Shown: in pieces, positions 47,411-57,919 of the stretch | How the letters are laid out: each line of letters starts with the position of its first letter | How positions within the stretch are numbered: the first letter of the stretch is position 1 | Assembly (NCBI GenBank): GCA_965153355.1 | Contig: OZ231126.1 | Location: 79,794,001-79,858,000 of the forward strand | Length of the DNA: 64,000 bases | Direction of reading: 5' to 3' | From: Flaccisagitta enflata | Taxonomy: Eukaryota; Chaetognatha; Sagittoidea; Aphragmophora | Made by a program: the position numbers and the translations under genes | Notes under the pieces: model-generated | What the model saw: only the letters and a program-made list of their open reading frames with translations | The model's database searches: none | Told to the model about the DNA's origin: nothing

Positions 47411-47874
47411 GAAATGCTTATTAGACAGTGATTATTAAACAGAAACTGGGTTTAAAAGATCGTTTGTTGCTGATTACTTCAGTTTGAAGCTTCTTAGCTG
47501 CGCAGTAGTTTTTATGCTCATTAGCCATGAAAACAAGCGATTGGTAGAAGGGGAGCGCAGCAGAGAAAATATTTTTAGAAACAGACTCAGATAGTAATTG
47601 GTCTCTCCTATCATATTTATTTGAATCGCGCGTAGTGATAAGAATAGAGACCCTCTTCTGTACAATCAAAGTTGAGAGAATTTCTGTCATTTTCTATATG
47701 GATTGCGTTCTTTTTTTTTCATCGTTTTTTTTATATTTCCTGATAGTTTCAGATGTGTTTTAGCAGTTTTCTACCCATATACATATGTATATGACTAAAA
47801 CCGCGGAAATTAAGTGTTTTATGACGATAGATTTCAATGACCTGAGAAGTTACGTGACCGCTTACTAATATAAG
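47411..47874. other. No gene seen
   Basis: Unremarkable AT-rich sequence. A small palindrome ATACATATGTAT sits near 47779. Confidence 0.45.
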
Positions 47875-48152
47875 TTGTTCTAAATCACTAAGTAATTCTA
47901 AGTCATTGTTGTCATTTTAAGTCAATTTAAGTCATTCTAAGTCAATTTAAGTCAATCTAAGCAATTGAAGTCATTCCGAGTCATTCTATGTCAATCTAAG
48001 TCAATATTGTCATTTTAGTCAATATTGTCCTTTACATCTATTTAAGTCAATTTAAGTCATTCCAAGTTCTTCCAAGTCATTTTCATTCATTCTGAGTCAG
48101 TTCAATGAAACTAATTATGTCTCGCACGCGACTTATAGGTGTTGGCCTTGTT
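47875..48152 (+). mobile_element. Family-1 3' half with AAGTCATT core
   Basis: About 20 degenerate units of TCATTTTAAG/TCAATTTAAG (47885-48110), then TCTCGCACGCGACTTATAGG TGTTGGCCTTGTTT. No 5' hairpin or (GTCN)n part. Confidence 0.7.
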
Positions 48153-48462
48153 TACATTTGATTCAACATTCAAATTCAAGGCATGTATTTTTTCTCTCTT
48201 TTAATTGTGTATTGTACAACGTTTATCATGTTTTACCTCGGAGTTGATAAGGCCGCCAAAACATATCCTGCTGAAAGAGATGCGAAGAAGCGTGCAAATT
48301 GCCAAGAAATGATACAAAGGGAGAAAAAAAAACCTGTTTGAGCGCGTGATGCAGCAAATCAAGCGCACACGCTCGCCCTGTCGTTGTTTCCCTTTCAATT
48401 TCTATCGACATTTGACTTCTCTTTTGCTTTAGACGCTAATGGTCAGTTCCAACTCTCTCTCT

Positions 48463-48497
<35 letters not shown>

Positions 48498-48888
48498 TTC
48501 CTTTTGACCGGATGGACGTTAGGATGTGTTAAGGCGCCATTTCACTTCTGTGATAGTCTGCAGGCATTTGACCCTCGCTGACGTTGTACAGCCAGCTTTG
48601 ACTTGAGCTTTAACTTCGTCCTCTTAGCACCCTTCGGAGACGCGCCCTTTTGGAGCAGGGGCGGCGAGAGAAATGGCGGGCCCCCCTCTGGCCCCCTTGG
48701 CCGGGCCCCCCTCCCCCTCCCCACTCTTTTTTTTTTTTAATTCTGATCATCTAGTTTTTGCTTAAAAAATTCAACTTGAAAATTTTACCTCAAAATTTTC
48801 AACTTATTCATCAAAACATTCCTTTACTATCTTGGAAAAAAGTTTATCGCATTATTGATTAAGGAGCATCTTATGGACAAGATAATAC
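48153..48888. other. No gene; (CT)n at about 48455-48498 and C-rich patch
   Basis: 48655-48725 is G/C-rich (GGGCCCCCCTCTGGCCCCC) and partly matches 49695-49790 (GACGCGCCCTTTTGG versus GGAGACGCGCTC). No gene supported. Confidence 0.4.
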
Positions 48889-49135
48889 AATCAACATGTC
48901 ACAACTTGATACTTGGTCTTGCCCTCTCTGACCTTTCCTATCCCTCTCATGCGTCTCACTATGCTTTTGTCCTGGGACTGAAGGTATGATAGCGTGATCT
49001 TCCTCCAGACTTTAGTGTGGTTCTTTTCAGTCTTGCCATCCATGTTGCTCATTCTCAACTTTGCCATTGCTTCAATCGGGATCATAGAGATTCAATCAGG
49101 TTTAGATCTGGGCTGTTCCTAGGCCAATCGGAGAA
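48889..49135 (-). pseudogene. Tc1-like transposase C-terminal remnant
   Basis: On the minus strand one frame reads WPRNSPDLNLIESL then a stop where the family has W, then SRLKQW. After a frame change it continues IPIEAMAKLRM...IVRRMRGIGKV. This follows the Tc1-family C-terminus (W-P-x-N-S-P-D-L-N-x-I-E-x-L-W-x-x-L-K, then a short helix and R-R). Only the last catalytic carboxylate region is left, so it is inactive. Confidence 0.7.
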
Positions 49136-49435
49136 GACCTTTGACACTGCCTTTGATGCCATTGCTCCATTGAAACAGCCAGATGAGCAGGCGCGTCATC
49201 TCCCGCAAATCGTGATTTGAAAATGCCATTTTTTTGTCATTTTTCTGAAGAGGCACCTAATTTCATTCAGCTCTCATTTCTAATTTTCCTATTTGTTTAG
49301 GAGATATCGTTTATTTCGCTTCAAATTTAGCTCCTATTTCAGTCAGGTTAGTACCCGTTTTTAGGTGGCAAGCAATTTTACAATCTTGGAGCCTCATATC
49401 TTATCTTAAAGACTCATATCTCCTTTACTAATCAA

Positions 49436-49622
49436 CAAGGCCGGATACACGGCAATCCAGTCGCGGACGGTTGGGCAGGAGCAGTAATACAAAAACCGCT
49501 CGGAATTCAAAAATTTGATGAACCAATGGACGGACAGACGGACGGACCAACGGACCGACGGACGGACCTACCAACCTGCTGACCGACACGGCAAGGTGTA
49601 GAGTCGCGTGTCCGCGACTAAA
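49436..49622 (-). mobile_element. Family-1 element, GTCGCGGAC subtype, complete
   Basis: Minus strand: TTTTTAGTCGCGGACACGCGACTCTACACCTTGCCGTG, (GTCC/GTCG)n, TTTTTGTATTACTGCTCCTGCCCAACC, GTCCGCGACTGGATTGCCGTGTATCCGGCCTTGTT. All three stem copies are perfect. Confidence 0.8.
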
Positions 49623-49875
49623 AAATCTAAGAAAAATCGGTGAGATTCTGAAACACCTTTAAATTTTCTAGCGATTGGCGCCAACCGCGTTGCTGTGCAT
49701 CTAAACGGTCCTGGCCCCCCATATCATTTGGTGCTGTCCCCTCCTCTTGCTGCCCCTGCTTCTGGGACGTGTCCTTTGGAGACGCGCTCTCATTTCTAGT
49801 CACGTGCGAATTTCATCACTGCCAAATGACGATCGTTGATTCAAATACTGTTTTTGCTTCACTTAAGTGCACCCT

Positions 49876-50400
49876 TTTCGAGCAGCGGTCCCAAAAGGCC
49901 GATGTCCTGTAGAACACAGGGGGGAATTTCGAGATGTTCATCCGTCCTTCCGTCCGTCCATCCTTCCGGCCGTCCATCCGTCCCCCCCATTGACCAGCAA
50001 GGCCTCAAATTAGCCCTCCCAAGCCTCAATTTAGCCCTCGAGGCCGAGGCCTCAAATCAGCCCTCTTGGCTTCAAATCAGCCCCCCATGCCTAAAATCTA
50101 CCCTCTAGACCTCAAATCTGCCCTCCAGACCTTCAATCAGCCCTCCAAGCACAAAACCAGCCCTTGAAACCTTAATTGTACCCTCCAGCCCTCAAATATG
50201 CCTTAAGTGGCCTAAATCAGTCATTTAGAGCCCCCTCAGGACAGACAGAAGGACGGATGTCTCTGAATTCACCCCTGTGTTCTACAGGACATTGGCCCTT
50301 TGGGGCTGCTGCCCTGCTGTCACTCCACTTTTTCACTGGATCACTCCCAGCAGGACATCGGGTACCGCTGACCATGTGCAATCCTTGGTTGACTAGTTAG
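49876..50400 (+). mobile_element. Family-2 element, TGTAGAACACAG arms
   Basis: Left end GAGCAGCGGTCCCAAAAGGCC GATGTCCTGTAGAACACAGGGG, a (GTCC)n run, about 14 units of CCTCAAATCAGCCCTCCAGG, then the exactly inverted arm CCCCTGTGTTCTACAGGACAT, GGGGCTGCTGCCCT and GGGTACCGCTGACCATGTG. Both arms differ from those of other family-2 copies but match each other. Confidence 0.75.
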
Positions 50401-50572
50401 ATGCGTCCTCGCATCTCTATAAGAGCGTCTGCCCGTCTGTATGTCCGTATGTCCGTCCGTTAACCCAAGTTCAAAAATCTCGCTTATCATCTCCAATCAC
50501 TCACCAACCACCCCTGTTCATTTTTTAGGATGCGTCCTCGCATCTCTATAAGAGGGTCTGTCCGTCCACACC
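50398..50572 (+). mobile_element. Two family-1 5' halves, GATGCGTCC subtype
   Basis: TAGATGCGTCCTCGCATCTCTATAAGAG at 50398 and TAGGATGCGTCCTCGCATCTCTATAAGAGG at 50527, each followed by GTCTGTCCGT. A third relic, AGATGCGTCCGCGCATCC, is at 51365. New stem GATGCG/CGCATC in the same frame of the element. Confidence 0.65.
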
Positions 50573-50579
50573 ATCTTGG

Positions 50580-50715
50580 CCTTAAGTAGTAAAGGATAGT
50601 TGTGAGCAATCCGGAGTAAACACCATTGAAAGCTTGCAAGGCTTTCATCCTTTATATATTGGAGGATTCTGGCCTCCCTATATAAGGGCAATGTTGTTTC
50701 AACTTTCATAAGCAC
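50580..50715 (-). repeat. Dispersed 150-bp repeat, copy 2
   Basis: Inverted partner of 47265-47410. It sits directly after a GATGCGTCC-type hairpin element. Confidence 0.8.
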
Positions 50716-51494
50716 GGTAGGTGTATAAGTTGATGTATTGGCTAGAAATGAGCAGCAAACATATCAGACTGCATCTGATATTTAGTATGACCATGTTGGG
50801 CATCCACCACTGCCTGTATTCACTTTGGCATTGACTCATAGAGAGACTGGAGGTACTCTGGAGTGATGTTGTTTTAAACTATTTATGTGAATAATTTCAG
50901 CCCTACTTTGCATGTTGTTTTCCCCTGTTTCCGCAGGTTTTTCGTTTGAACCTTTGCGTTATAAATTGGACTAGGATCCAAATTGATGTGGGCTAATTCT
51001 ATGTAGACGAGCTTAACTCGTCAATCTTTTGGTGCAGTGTGTCAGTGCACCATTCTCCATAAACTAAGAATGATTTGCCTCAGAATACTTGCTAAAATCA
51101 AATGATTTATTAATTTGGCTTTCATTCCTAAACGAATAAAGATACAGGAACCAGCAGTGTCTCATTTGATAGATTTTTTGATGATGCAAATTTTGAGAAA
51201 AAAAATCATCTCTCTGCGATTGAAATTAAGCGAGTTATGACACTTTAAAGCTGTGCTTATATGTATGGCCAAGATGGTATGTCCATCCGTCCGTCCATTA
51301 ACCCAAGTTCAAAAATTTCACTTATCATCTCCAATCGCTCTCCAACCACCCCTTGATCATTGTTAGATGCGTCCGCGCATCCCTCTCACTTCTAGGTCTT
51401 AATTTTTTACAAATTAATTCTTTTGCATCCCACTTCAAATACTTATGAAACTCATAATGGATGCTAGAATTCTTTTATTTGCTTAATTAAGGTT
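50716..51494. other. No gene; possible MITE remnants
   Basis: Contains ACTTATCATCTCCAATC.CTC.CCAACCACCCCT twice (about 50482 and 51321), each near a GATGCGTCC hairpin, so these belong to the same repeat subtype. No coding support. Confidence 0.45.
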
Positions 51495-51697
51495 CTTTTC
51501 GCTTTGGTGTGGATGCGATTGGCAAAACGATCAACTTCATTATCGTGGCTAAACGTCGTCGACGGCAAAGAGTTCAAGAACATTGTCAAGTGGATAGAAA
51601 AGGAAAAAAAAACTTACTATCATGACTCTCTTCAGCTTCACGTGAAAAATAAACATAACAGTCGTATCTCACTGCTCAGGACATACTCAACAGCGAT

Positions 51698-52784
51698 ATG
51701 GCGTCGGTTCGTGTAAACGATCTTCTTTATTTCGTAAATTACAAACTCTGTCGCTGATATTATCCCTGTTTGCGAATCTTTTTATACTGCTGACGCGATA
51801 TTGGAAGCTAAAAAGCTGTTTTTCGATTGCGTCGTAGAAAAAATTGGCGACAAAAACGACGGCGTCCTTCGATTTAGCGACCGTCGCGGGAAAGCCGGAG
51901 AATCTGCGCAAAAAATGAATATTAAGGATTTAATTGCAGCTATGAATAAGTGCGACGACGATGGTATTGAGCTGCCGCTGTTCGTCTCCTCCGATCCTAC
52001 GAAAGTGCCTTGCACCGACGACGGAAAGGCTTCGCTTAATCAATTGATGTGCATGATAATTGAAATGAAAAAACAGATTTCGAATCTTGAAAAGGGACAG
52101 GCGTGTTCCCACTGCGCTTCCGCCGCGTCCCTCGAATCGACATCGGCGTCATCACCAGGGGTTGCGATCGACACGTCAACCTCTCTCTCGTCGCAGCATG
52201 TTGCGCCTCCTCCACCGCCGCCGCCGCCGCCGGCGTCGTTGTTGCAGCCGTCGTCGCTGCAGCTGCCGCCGCCATCTTCGTTTGCAGCGCCACCGGCTGC
52301 ATCATTCTCGGAGGTGGCGATGGCCGCAGCGTCGGCGTTACCCACGTCGTCCACTAACGGGAATCAGTTCAGCTCGACACAAGGAGTCAAATCTCGAGTT
52401 CATGTCCCGATTAAATCGAACGAAAGTCGCATCAAGGGGAATCATCAACGCAATCGGAACATTGTGATCGGAAAAAAGCCTAGCAGTGGTGTCATGTCAT
52501 GGGGCGGCGCCGATCTAACGGTTGAGAGCTACATCGGACGTGTAGCTTTCTCTGTTGACGCCGAAATGATTAAGGCGGATCTGACTTCCAACGGCTTTAA
52601 CATCATTAGCATTGAAGAGAATGAGACTCGTCATCAGCGTTTTAAATCGTTTAAAATGGTCGTCAAGCAGACGGAATTCGAGAAACTACTTCAATTCTCA
52701 TGGCCGGAAGGAGTCCTCTACCGTCGCTTCTGGCGGCCTCGACCGTCGAGCGCAGGTCAAGACCAATCACCCCTAACTGCTTAA
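51698..52784 (+). CDS. LINE ORF1 (nucleic-acid-binding), with an early frameshift
   Basis: The expected start is the ATG at 51698 (MASVRVNDLLYFVN), typical of this ORF1 family. That frame stops at 51755, while the rest of the protein (from SVADIIPVCESFYTADAIL, then EAKKLFFD at about 51804) lies in the next frame and is open to 52784, so a one-base change near 51738 breaks it. Following domains: conserved N-terminal helical domain with SDRRGKAGESA and ELPLFVSSD; short coiled coil (about 52035-52095); Ser/Pro/Ala-rich linker with a PPPPPPPPP run; C-terminal RRM-like domain ending FSWPEGVLYRRFWRPR. The role is binding of the element RNA in the RNP. It overlaps the longest ORF2 frame by 85 nt. 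Confidence 0.7.
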
Positions 52785-52786
52785 TT

Positions 52787-55600
52787 ATGCCTCTCAAACT
52801 TATTTCCCATAATGTCAATGGCTTTGATAGGAATGAAAATTTTGTTACTGATTTGTCTCTTTCTCAAGCCCCCTGTATTTATGGTTTACAAGAGCATTGG
52901 CTCCGTCCCCCATCAAAGAGAAGTGTTGGCGTGAACAGACTAATGACATTGAATCCTAATCTTGATGGATGGGGTTCGAGCGCCATGAAAACAAAGATGC
53001 AAAATAAAATTTTGACTGGTCGTCCCTTCGGCGGCACTGGTTATGTTTGGAGCAAAATACTGTCTAATTCTATTAAACCACGATCTGAATATGTACATGA
53101 AAGAGTCACGGTGTTAGAATTACATGCTAGTATCGGATCTATTTTACTTATTAATTGTTACATGCCTTTCTTTGATAGTAACAAAATTGATTCGCAATTT
53201 GATATTTATACAGATGTGCTTGGCTTTATTGATTCTGTGATACGGGATAATCCTGGGTCAGGGGTCATTTTGTTAGGAGATATGAATTGTAACATTTATT
53301 CCTCCAACAACCGTTTTTCTCTGGCTTTAAACAGTTTTTTATCGGATAAAAATCTTTTTTGTACTTATGACTTAAGTAGCTCTGTTGATACGCACTCTGC
53401 TTATACACGATGTGATTTAAAACGAAATTCATTTTCTCTTTTAGACTATGTTTTCGTTAGTCAGAATTTATGTCAGCATGTTGATAGTGTTGAAATCATT
53501 GACTCTCCTTTAAATCTTTCCGACCATTTACCCGTCGCGGTATCTTTTGCATTTGACTTGGATACATTTTCTTTTAAAAGTAATCCTATTACCCCCATAG
53601 TTGATTGGAAAAAAGTAACTGGTGAAGTACGATCGAATTATGCTCTAACTATGGAACAGCTTCTTGATGATTGTAGTGTACCTAATATTCTGCATGGGGA
53701 GCATAGTTGCAATGACTCTTCTCATATCTGTGAAATTGAAAAATACTACAATGATATTTTAAATTGTATTAGAATAGCTGATCAGCAATTGCCTCGCTTT
53801 ACTCCTACTACGAGAAAATGTTACTGGAATGAACAATTATCTCAATTAAAAAATGACTCAATTGTTGCACACGACTTCTGGAAATTGAATGGATGTCCTA
53901 AATCTGGTCCTATTTTTGATACAAAAAAAGATTCATATTACAAGTACAAATTGTATTTACGACGTTGTAAAACTGATCGTGAACAAGACATTGTTGATTC
54001 ATTGAACACTAATCTTATAGATGGCGACCACAATAAGTTTTGGCGTTCTTTTAATTATTTTAACAATGATAGTAAAAAACCTGATGTTTATATCAATAAT
54101 TTACGTAGTAATGTTGATATTGCCAATTGCTTTGCTGACTCTTTCGAGAATATTTATACCTCACGTGATGAATTTCAATCGCAGGTTCTACACAATGACT
54201 TTCAAATTATGTATACGGATTATTTCAATGCACATTCATCTGATTCACTAGCACCCTTCTATTTAACTTGGCACGAGATGGTTAATATTCTGTCAACCCT
54301 TAAGATGGGGAAAGCTACGTCAACTTTTCTTAAAGCTGAACATATCATTTTTGGCTCTCCAAAACTTGCAATTCACTTACATTTGTTGTTTAACGCTATG
54401 ATTCAACATGCTTATGTTCCATACGAATTTCTGAATGGTGTAGTATCTCCATTAGTTAAAGACTCCGAGGGTAATCATTCTGATCCCAACAACTACCGTG
54501 GATTGACGCTTGGTGTAGTTTTATCTCAATTATTTGAAAATGTTATTCTATCAAAAATTGGACATTTACTCACTACGGATTCTTTACAATTTGGTTACAA
54601 GAAAAAGCATTCTTGTGCACATGCTATTTTTGCTCTTCGAACTTGTATTGACTATTTCACAGAACGCGGTTCTACTGTTTACACTGCCTTCCTTGACTGT
54701 AGTAAGGGATTTGATAAGGTGAACCATGATGGTATATTTATCAAATTAATGCAACGGAAGATACCTCTTTGTTTCCTAAATATTTTGATCTACTGGTATT
54801 CAAATTTGACTAGTTTAGTAAGATGGAACGGTAGCTTTAGTCGTTCTTTTAATGTACGATCGGGAGTGCGCCAAGGTGGGGTTTTAAGCCCGCATCTATT
54901 TGCAGTGTATGTCGATGATCTTATTCTGAAATTACGGAATTTAGGCGTTGGATGTTATATTACGGATGTGTTCATTGCAGCACTAGTTTATGCAGACGAT
55001 TTTTGCTTGATGGCACCTTGTAGATCGGCGTTACAAACTCTTCTTAATGCTTGCGAAGAATACGGTAAAAAATGGTGCATCACATACAACCCAAAAAAAA
55101 CTAAAGTGATGCTTTTTGGTAATACACGTTCGTGTCTTTCACTTACAATGTATGAGAAGGAACTTGAAATTGTAAATGATTACAAATATCTTGGTGTGAC
55201 TGTTGTAACTGGAAAGGTTATTACTTTTTCTAACTTACGGCCCTTACGGAATTTTAGATGTTCTGCAAATACCATATTTAATGCATCTATTAAGTCGTCT
55301 GAGTCTGTCTCCATGAAACTTTTATATGCTATTTGTGTGCCTAACCTTACTTATGCGTGTGAAGTACTTAACTACTCAAGTAATCAAATGCAGCCTATGA
55401 ATGTTGCCATCAACGACTGTATTCGAAGAATTTTTGGTCATAACAGATGGGAAAGCGTGCGTTTTTTGAGGCAGGAATTGGGCTATTCATCCCTGACTGA
55501 CATTTTTCGTTCTCGTGCGCGAAACTTTCATAGATTCATGTATTTGCTCGGCAATCCTACTCTTGACTTTCTCAACACATTGTCATTTGATGAAACTTGA
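52787..55600 (+). CDS. LINE ORF2: endonuclease and reverse transcriptase
   Basis: 937 residues from the ATG three bases after the ORF1 stop. An in-frame ATG at 52700 would give 966, but it reads through ORF1 coding sequence, so I prefer the later one. An N-terminal EEP endonuclease carries SHNVNGF, LQEHWL, LLGDMNCN, LLDYVFVS and LSDHLPV. The reverse transcriptase has NNYRGLTL, FGYKKKHSCAHA, TAFLDCSKGFDKVNH, GVRQGGVLSPHLFAVYVDDL, the catalytic YADD (about residue 735) and YKYLGVTV. The endonuclease nicks target DNA and the RT primes from the nick. No stop or frameshift, so this copy is young or still constrained. No RNase H or zinc knuckle is seen. Confidence 0.93.
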   Translation: MPLKLISHNVNGFDRNENFVTDLSLSQAPCIYGLQEHWLRPPSKRSVGVNRLMTLNPNLDGWGSSAMKTKMQNKILTGRPFGGTGYVWSKILSNSIKPRSEYVHERVTVLELHASIGSILLINCYMPFFDSNKIDSQFDIYTDVLGFIDSVIRDNPGSGVILLGDMNCNIYSSNNRFSLALNSFLSDKNLFCTYDLSSSVDTHSAYTRCDLKRNSFSLLDYVFVSQNLCQHVDSVEIIDSPLNLSDHLPVAVSFAFDLDTFSFKSNPITPIVDWKKVTGEVRSNYALTMEQLLDDCSVPNILHGEHSCNDSSHICEIEKYYNDILNCIRIADQQLPRFTPTTRKCYWNEQLSQLKNDSIVAHDFWKLNGCPKSGPIFDTKKDSYYKYKLYLRRCKTDREQDIVDSLNTNLIDGDHNKFWRSFNYFNNDSKKPDVYINNLRSNVDIANCFADSFENIYTSRDEFQSQVLHNDFQIMYTDYFNAHSSDSLAPFYLTWHEMVNILSTLKMGKATSTFLKAEHIIFGSPKLAIHLHLLFNAMIQHAYVPYEFLNGVVSPLVKDSEGNHSDPNNYRGLTLGVVLSQLFENVILSKIGHLLTTDSLQFGYKKKHSCAHAIFALRTCIDYFTERGSTVYTAFLDCSKGFDKVNHDGIFIKLMQRKIPLCFLNILIYWYSNLTSLVRWNGSFSRSFNVRSGVRQGGVLSPHLFAVYVDDLILKLRNLGVGCYITDVFIAALVYADDFCLMAPCRSALQTLLNACEEYGKKWCITYNPKKTKVMLFGNTRSCLSLTMYEKELEIVNDYKYLGVTVVTGKVITFSNLRPLRNFRCSANTIFNASIKSSESVSMKLLYAICVPNLTYACEVLNYSSNQMQPMNVAINDCIRRIFGHNRWESVRFLRQELGYSSLTDIFRSRARNFHRFMYLLGNPTLDFLNTLSFDET

Positions 55601-55755
55601 TTTTTTTTTTTTTTTATCTTTTCTCCCCCCTCTCTGTGAAAATTGTCACGAATAATCTTAATCTTAGTGTAGTAAGTGGGTGTATGCTATGAATGCACTG
55701 TCTCTGTGACGAATAAAAGATCATTATACTACTGCTCTCAATGTTTGTTCACATA

Positions 55756-56346
55756 CCGGGTCATCAATCTCAACTGGGAAAAAGTGTTAAGCTTTTGCTT
55801 TCAGCTGCTTCTTCTCACTGGTCTGGAATTTGTTTTCGTTCATAGTACTATGTTTGACGTTTTTTGTGTCAAAATTTCATTGGTCTGTGTCAAATATTTT
55901 GTCCACAACATCAATTTGAAGTAAAACAAGTATATGTGGCTGAAGCTCAATTTATACATTTTTCAATCAACACTATTTTTTTTCATTTTTGATCAGGTCA
56001 AGCGACAAATGCTAAAATAGTCATAAATCAAAGATGTTTTTTAAAATTCATAAAGATATCTTCAACAAAGACAAATTCAACATTCGCTGCTCAATTCAAA
56101 GAGAAATAAAAGCAAATAAAAGAAAAACAGTTTTGATAAACCGAGGCTAAATTGAGCAATATCTGAAAATGCTTGTTTTTCTTAAAATTGATGTTGTGGA
56201 CAAAGTATTTAACTCAGACTAATGAAATTTTGACACAAAAAAAGTCAAACATAGTACTATGAAACAAAACAAATTCCATAACAGTGAGAAGAAGCAGCTG
56301 AGAGCAAAAGCTTAACACTTTTTCCCAGTCGAGATTGATGACCCGG
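55756..56346. mobile_element. Tc1/mariner-type MITE with TIR of about 165 bp
   Basis: Left CCGGGTCATCAATCTCAACT, right inverted CCGGGTCATCAATCTCGACT. Identity continues through GGGAAAAAGTGTTAAGC, CATAGTACTATGTTTGAC and GTCCACAACATCAATTT. TA flanks at 55754-55755 and 56347-56348. 591 bp, non-coding, only about 35 bp after the LINE 3' end. Confidence 0.88.
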
Positions 56347-56348
56347 TA

Positions 56349-57919
56349 TTCATTTCATGAAAATTTTTGCATCATTTTCTAGTTGACTCTTGCTTCTAAG
56401 TATTTAAAACATTTTGTTAATAAAAAGTCCTTGAAAGCGTTACAACAAATGTCTAGGGTAAACATTGCTTTATGCAAAACTCATCAAAGCGTTGATCTCA
56501 TAGCTTTATTATGAACATTTATTGATCTTGCTTACAGCCACAATTGATTAGTATTTCACTACACATATTGAAGTCCAGTATTAACCTCAAAATCCCTCTG
56601 CTCAGAGCCGAGTAGAGGACGCATCGTTGCCCTAATGGGCTTGTTTAAGGCATAACCGTTATAACGACCGACATTCCATCGGAAACTTAGATGTTTGAAT
56701 GAAGCGTTTAAAATGTTATGTGAAATTTCATCCGTTTCATGTACTCAATGGAGATGTGCATCTATTGATGTTATTTTCCGAGTCAAGTGACATCTGGTAA
56801 CTTAAGATAACTATAGCTTAGAATTTACACGCTCATCGTCACATCAAACCAAACTCGATAATTCAATTCAATCTAGATAATGACTTACAAGTTTGTGCAG
56901 GGTGCACTTTAAGCTACGCCGCTTTGTTCTTTTCCGCCATACCTATCTCTCAGCTGGTTTTAATTTTGTGTAAATGAGTACCCTATAAGTAAAGGTTACA
57001 CCCTACTTAGGTGAACGTGCCTGTCTCCCTCGCCTTGTCTTGTTCTCACAGTCTTGTCTGGCTGAAACGGTTTTTTTTTCATGGCTATTTCATTGTTTAT
57101 TTACAAAAAGAAAAAAATGGCAAAGTGCTGGCTGTCGGCTGCTGATCCACCGGCATTCTTTTGGCATGGCGTCGATGACCAATTGACCATTGGGCATGGG
57201 GACTGGTCGTTGTTGTTTGCGTCGGCTTGTCCGCTAGTTCGCCGGGCATCAATGTCCGTTTGTGACTAACTAGCCAGCCACCCTGATATGGCAAAATGAG
57301 AGAATTGCTGGCGTCTAAAATATCACTTAATTTCTGTGATCTTTAACTTCAAGAAAAGCTGTTTATTTGGTAGAGACACAAAATAGTAAAACGCCTCTGA
57401 GAAGCCTAGTAATCATGTTTAAATCCCTCAAAGAAAACTGTTTTTTCTTAAGGGTTACATTTCCTCAAGATAGGGGACAAATTAAAAATCTGTTTTCATG
57501 ATGATTGGACTAATATGCAAACTGAGGGTCTCTCTTTCAATTTTCGACTGTGTAGCACTGGCCTGACCCGAATTACAAAGCAAAAACAAAATCAAGAATG
57601 CTTTGTTTAAGTAAAGGGGAAAAAATGAAAATCTTTAATGTATCAGTGCAGGATATGAACAACAGACTAAAGGGGGCTGTCTGTCCTTCCTTAATCAAAC
57701 TCTTCCTCCAATGTCAATGTTTCAAGAAATTAATTTCTTTTCTCACCTTGCGCATTATCACTGTGCTTATGTAAGGCGATTAACTCACTAGCCACAGACA
57801 CTGACTGCTTTCATGAATTTGTGCTTTAAAACAGATAGTTAGGGAGGCTAAAAAAGTGTTGATGAAAAAAGTTGTTCATGAATAATATCTTTCCCGTGTA
57901 TTTTCTTTCGATTTTTACT
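56349..57919. other. No gene seen
   Basis: AT-rich. One relic GAGGACGCATCG at about 56616. A 62-codon frame at 57081-57269 has no recognisable similarity. Nothing else supported. Confidence 0.45.

Larger units (their letters stand above)
51495..55720 (+). mobile_element. CR1/L2-type LINE (Jockey supergroup), nearly full length
   Basis: Two-ORF non-LTR retrotransposon: ORF1 with an RNA-binding C-terminus, ORF2 with endonuclease and reverse transcriptase, then a short 3' UTR ending in GTGACGAATAAAAGATCATT near 55720. 5' truncation is absent or slight: the G/C-richer leader begins near 51495. The 3' boundary is estimated. Target duplications were not resolved. Confidence 0.85.

Noticed and set aside
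57081-57294. Small frames on both strands around 57.1-57.3 kb
   Set aside because: Short, overlapping on opposite strands, with no motif.
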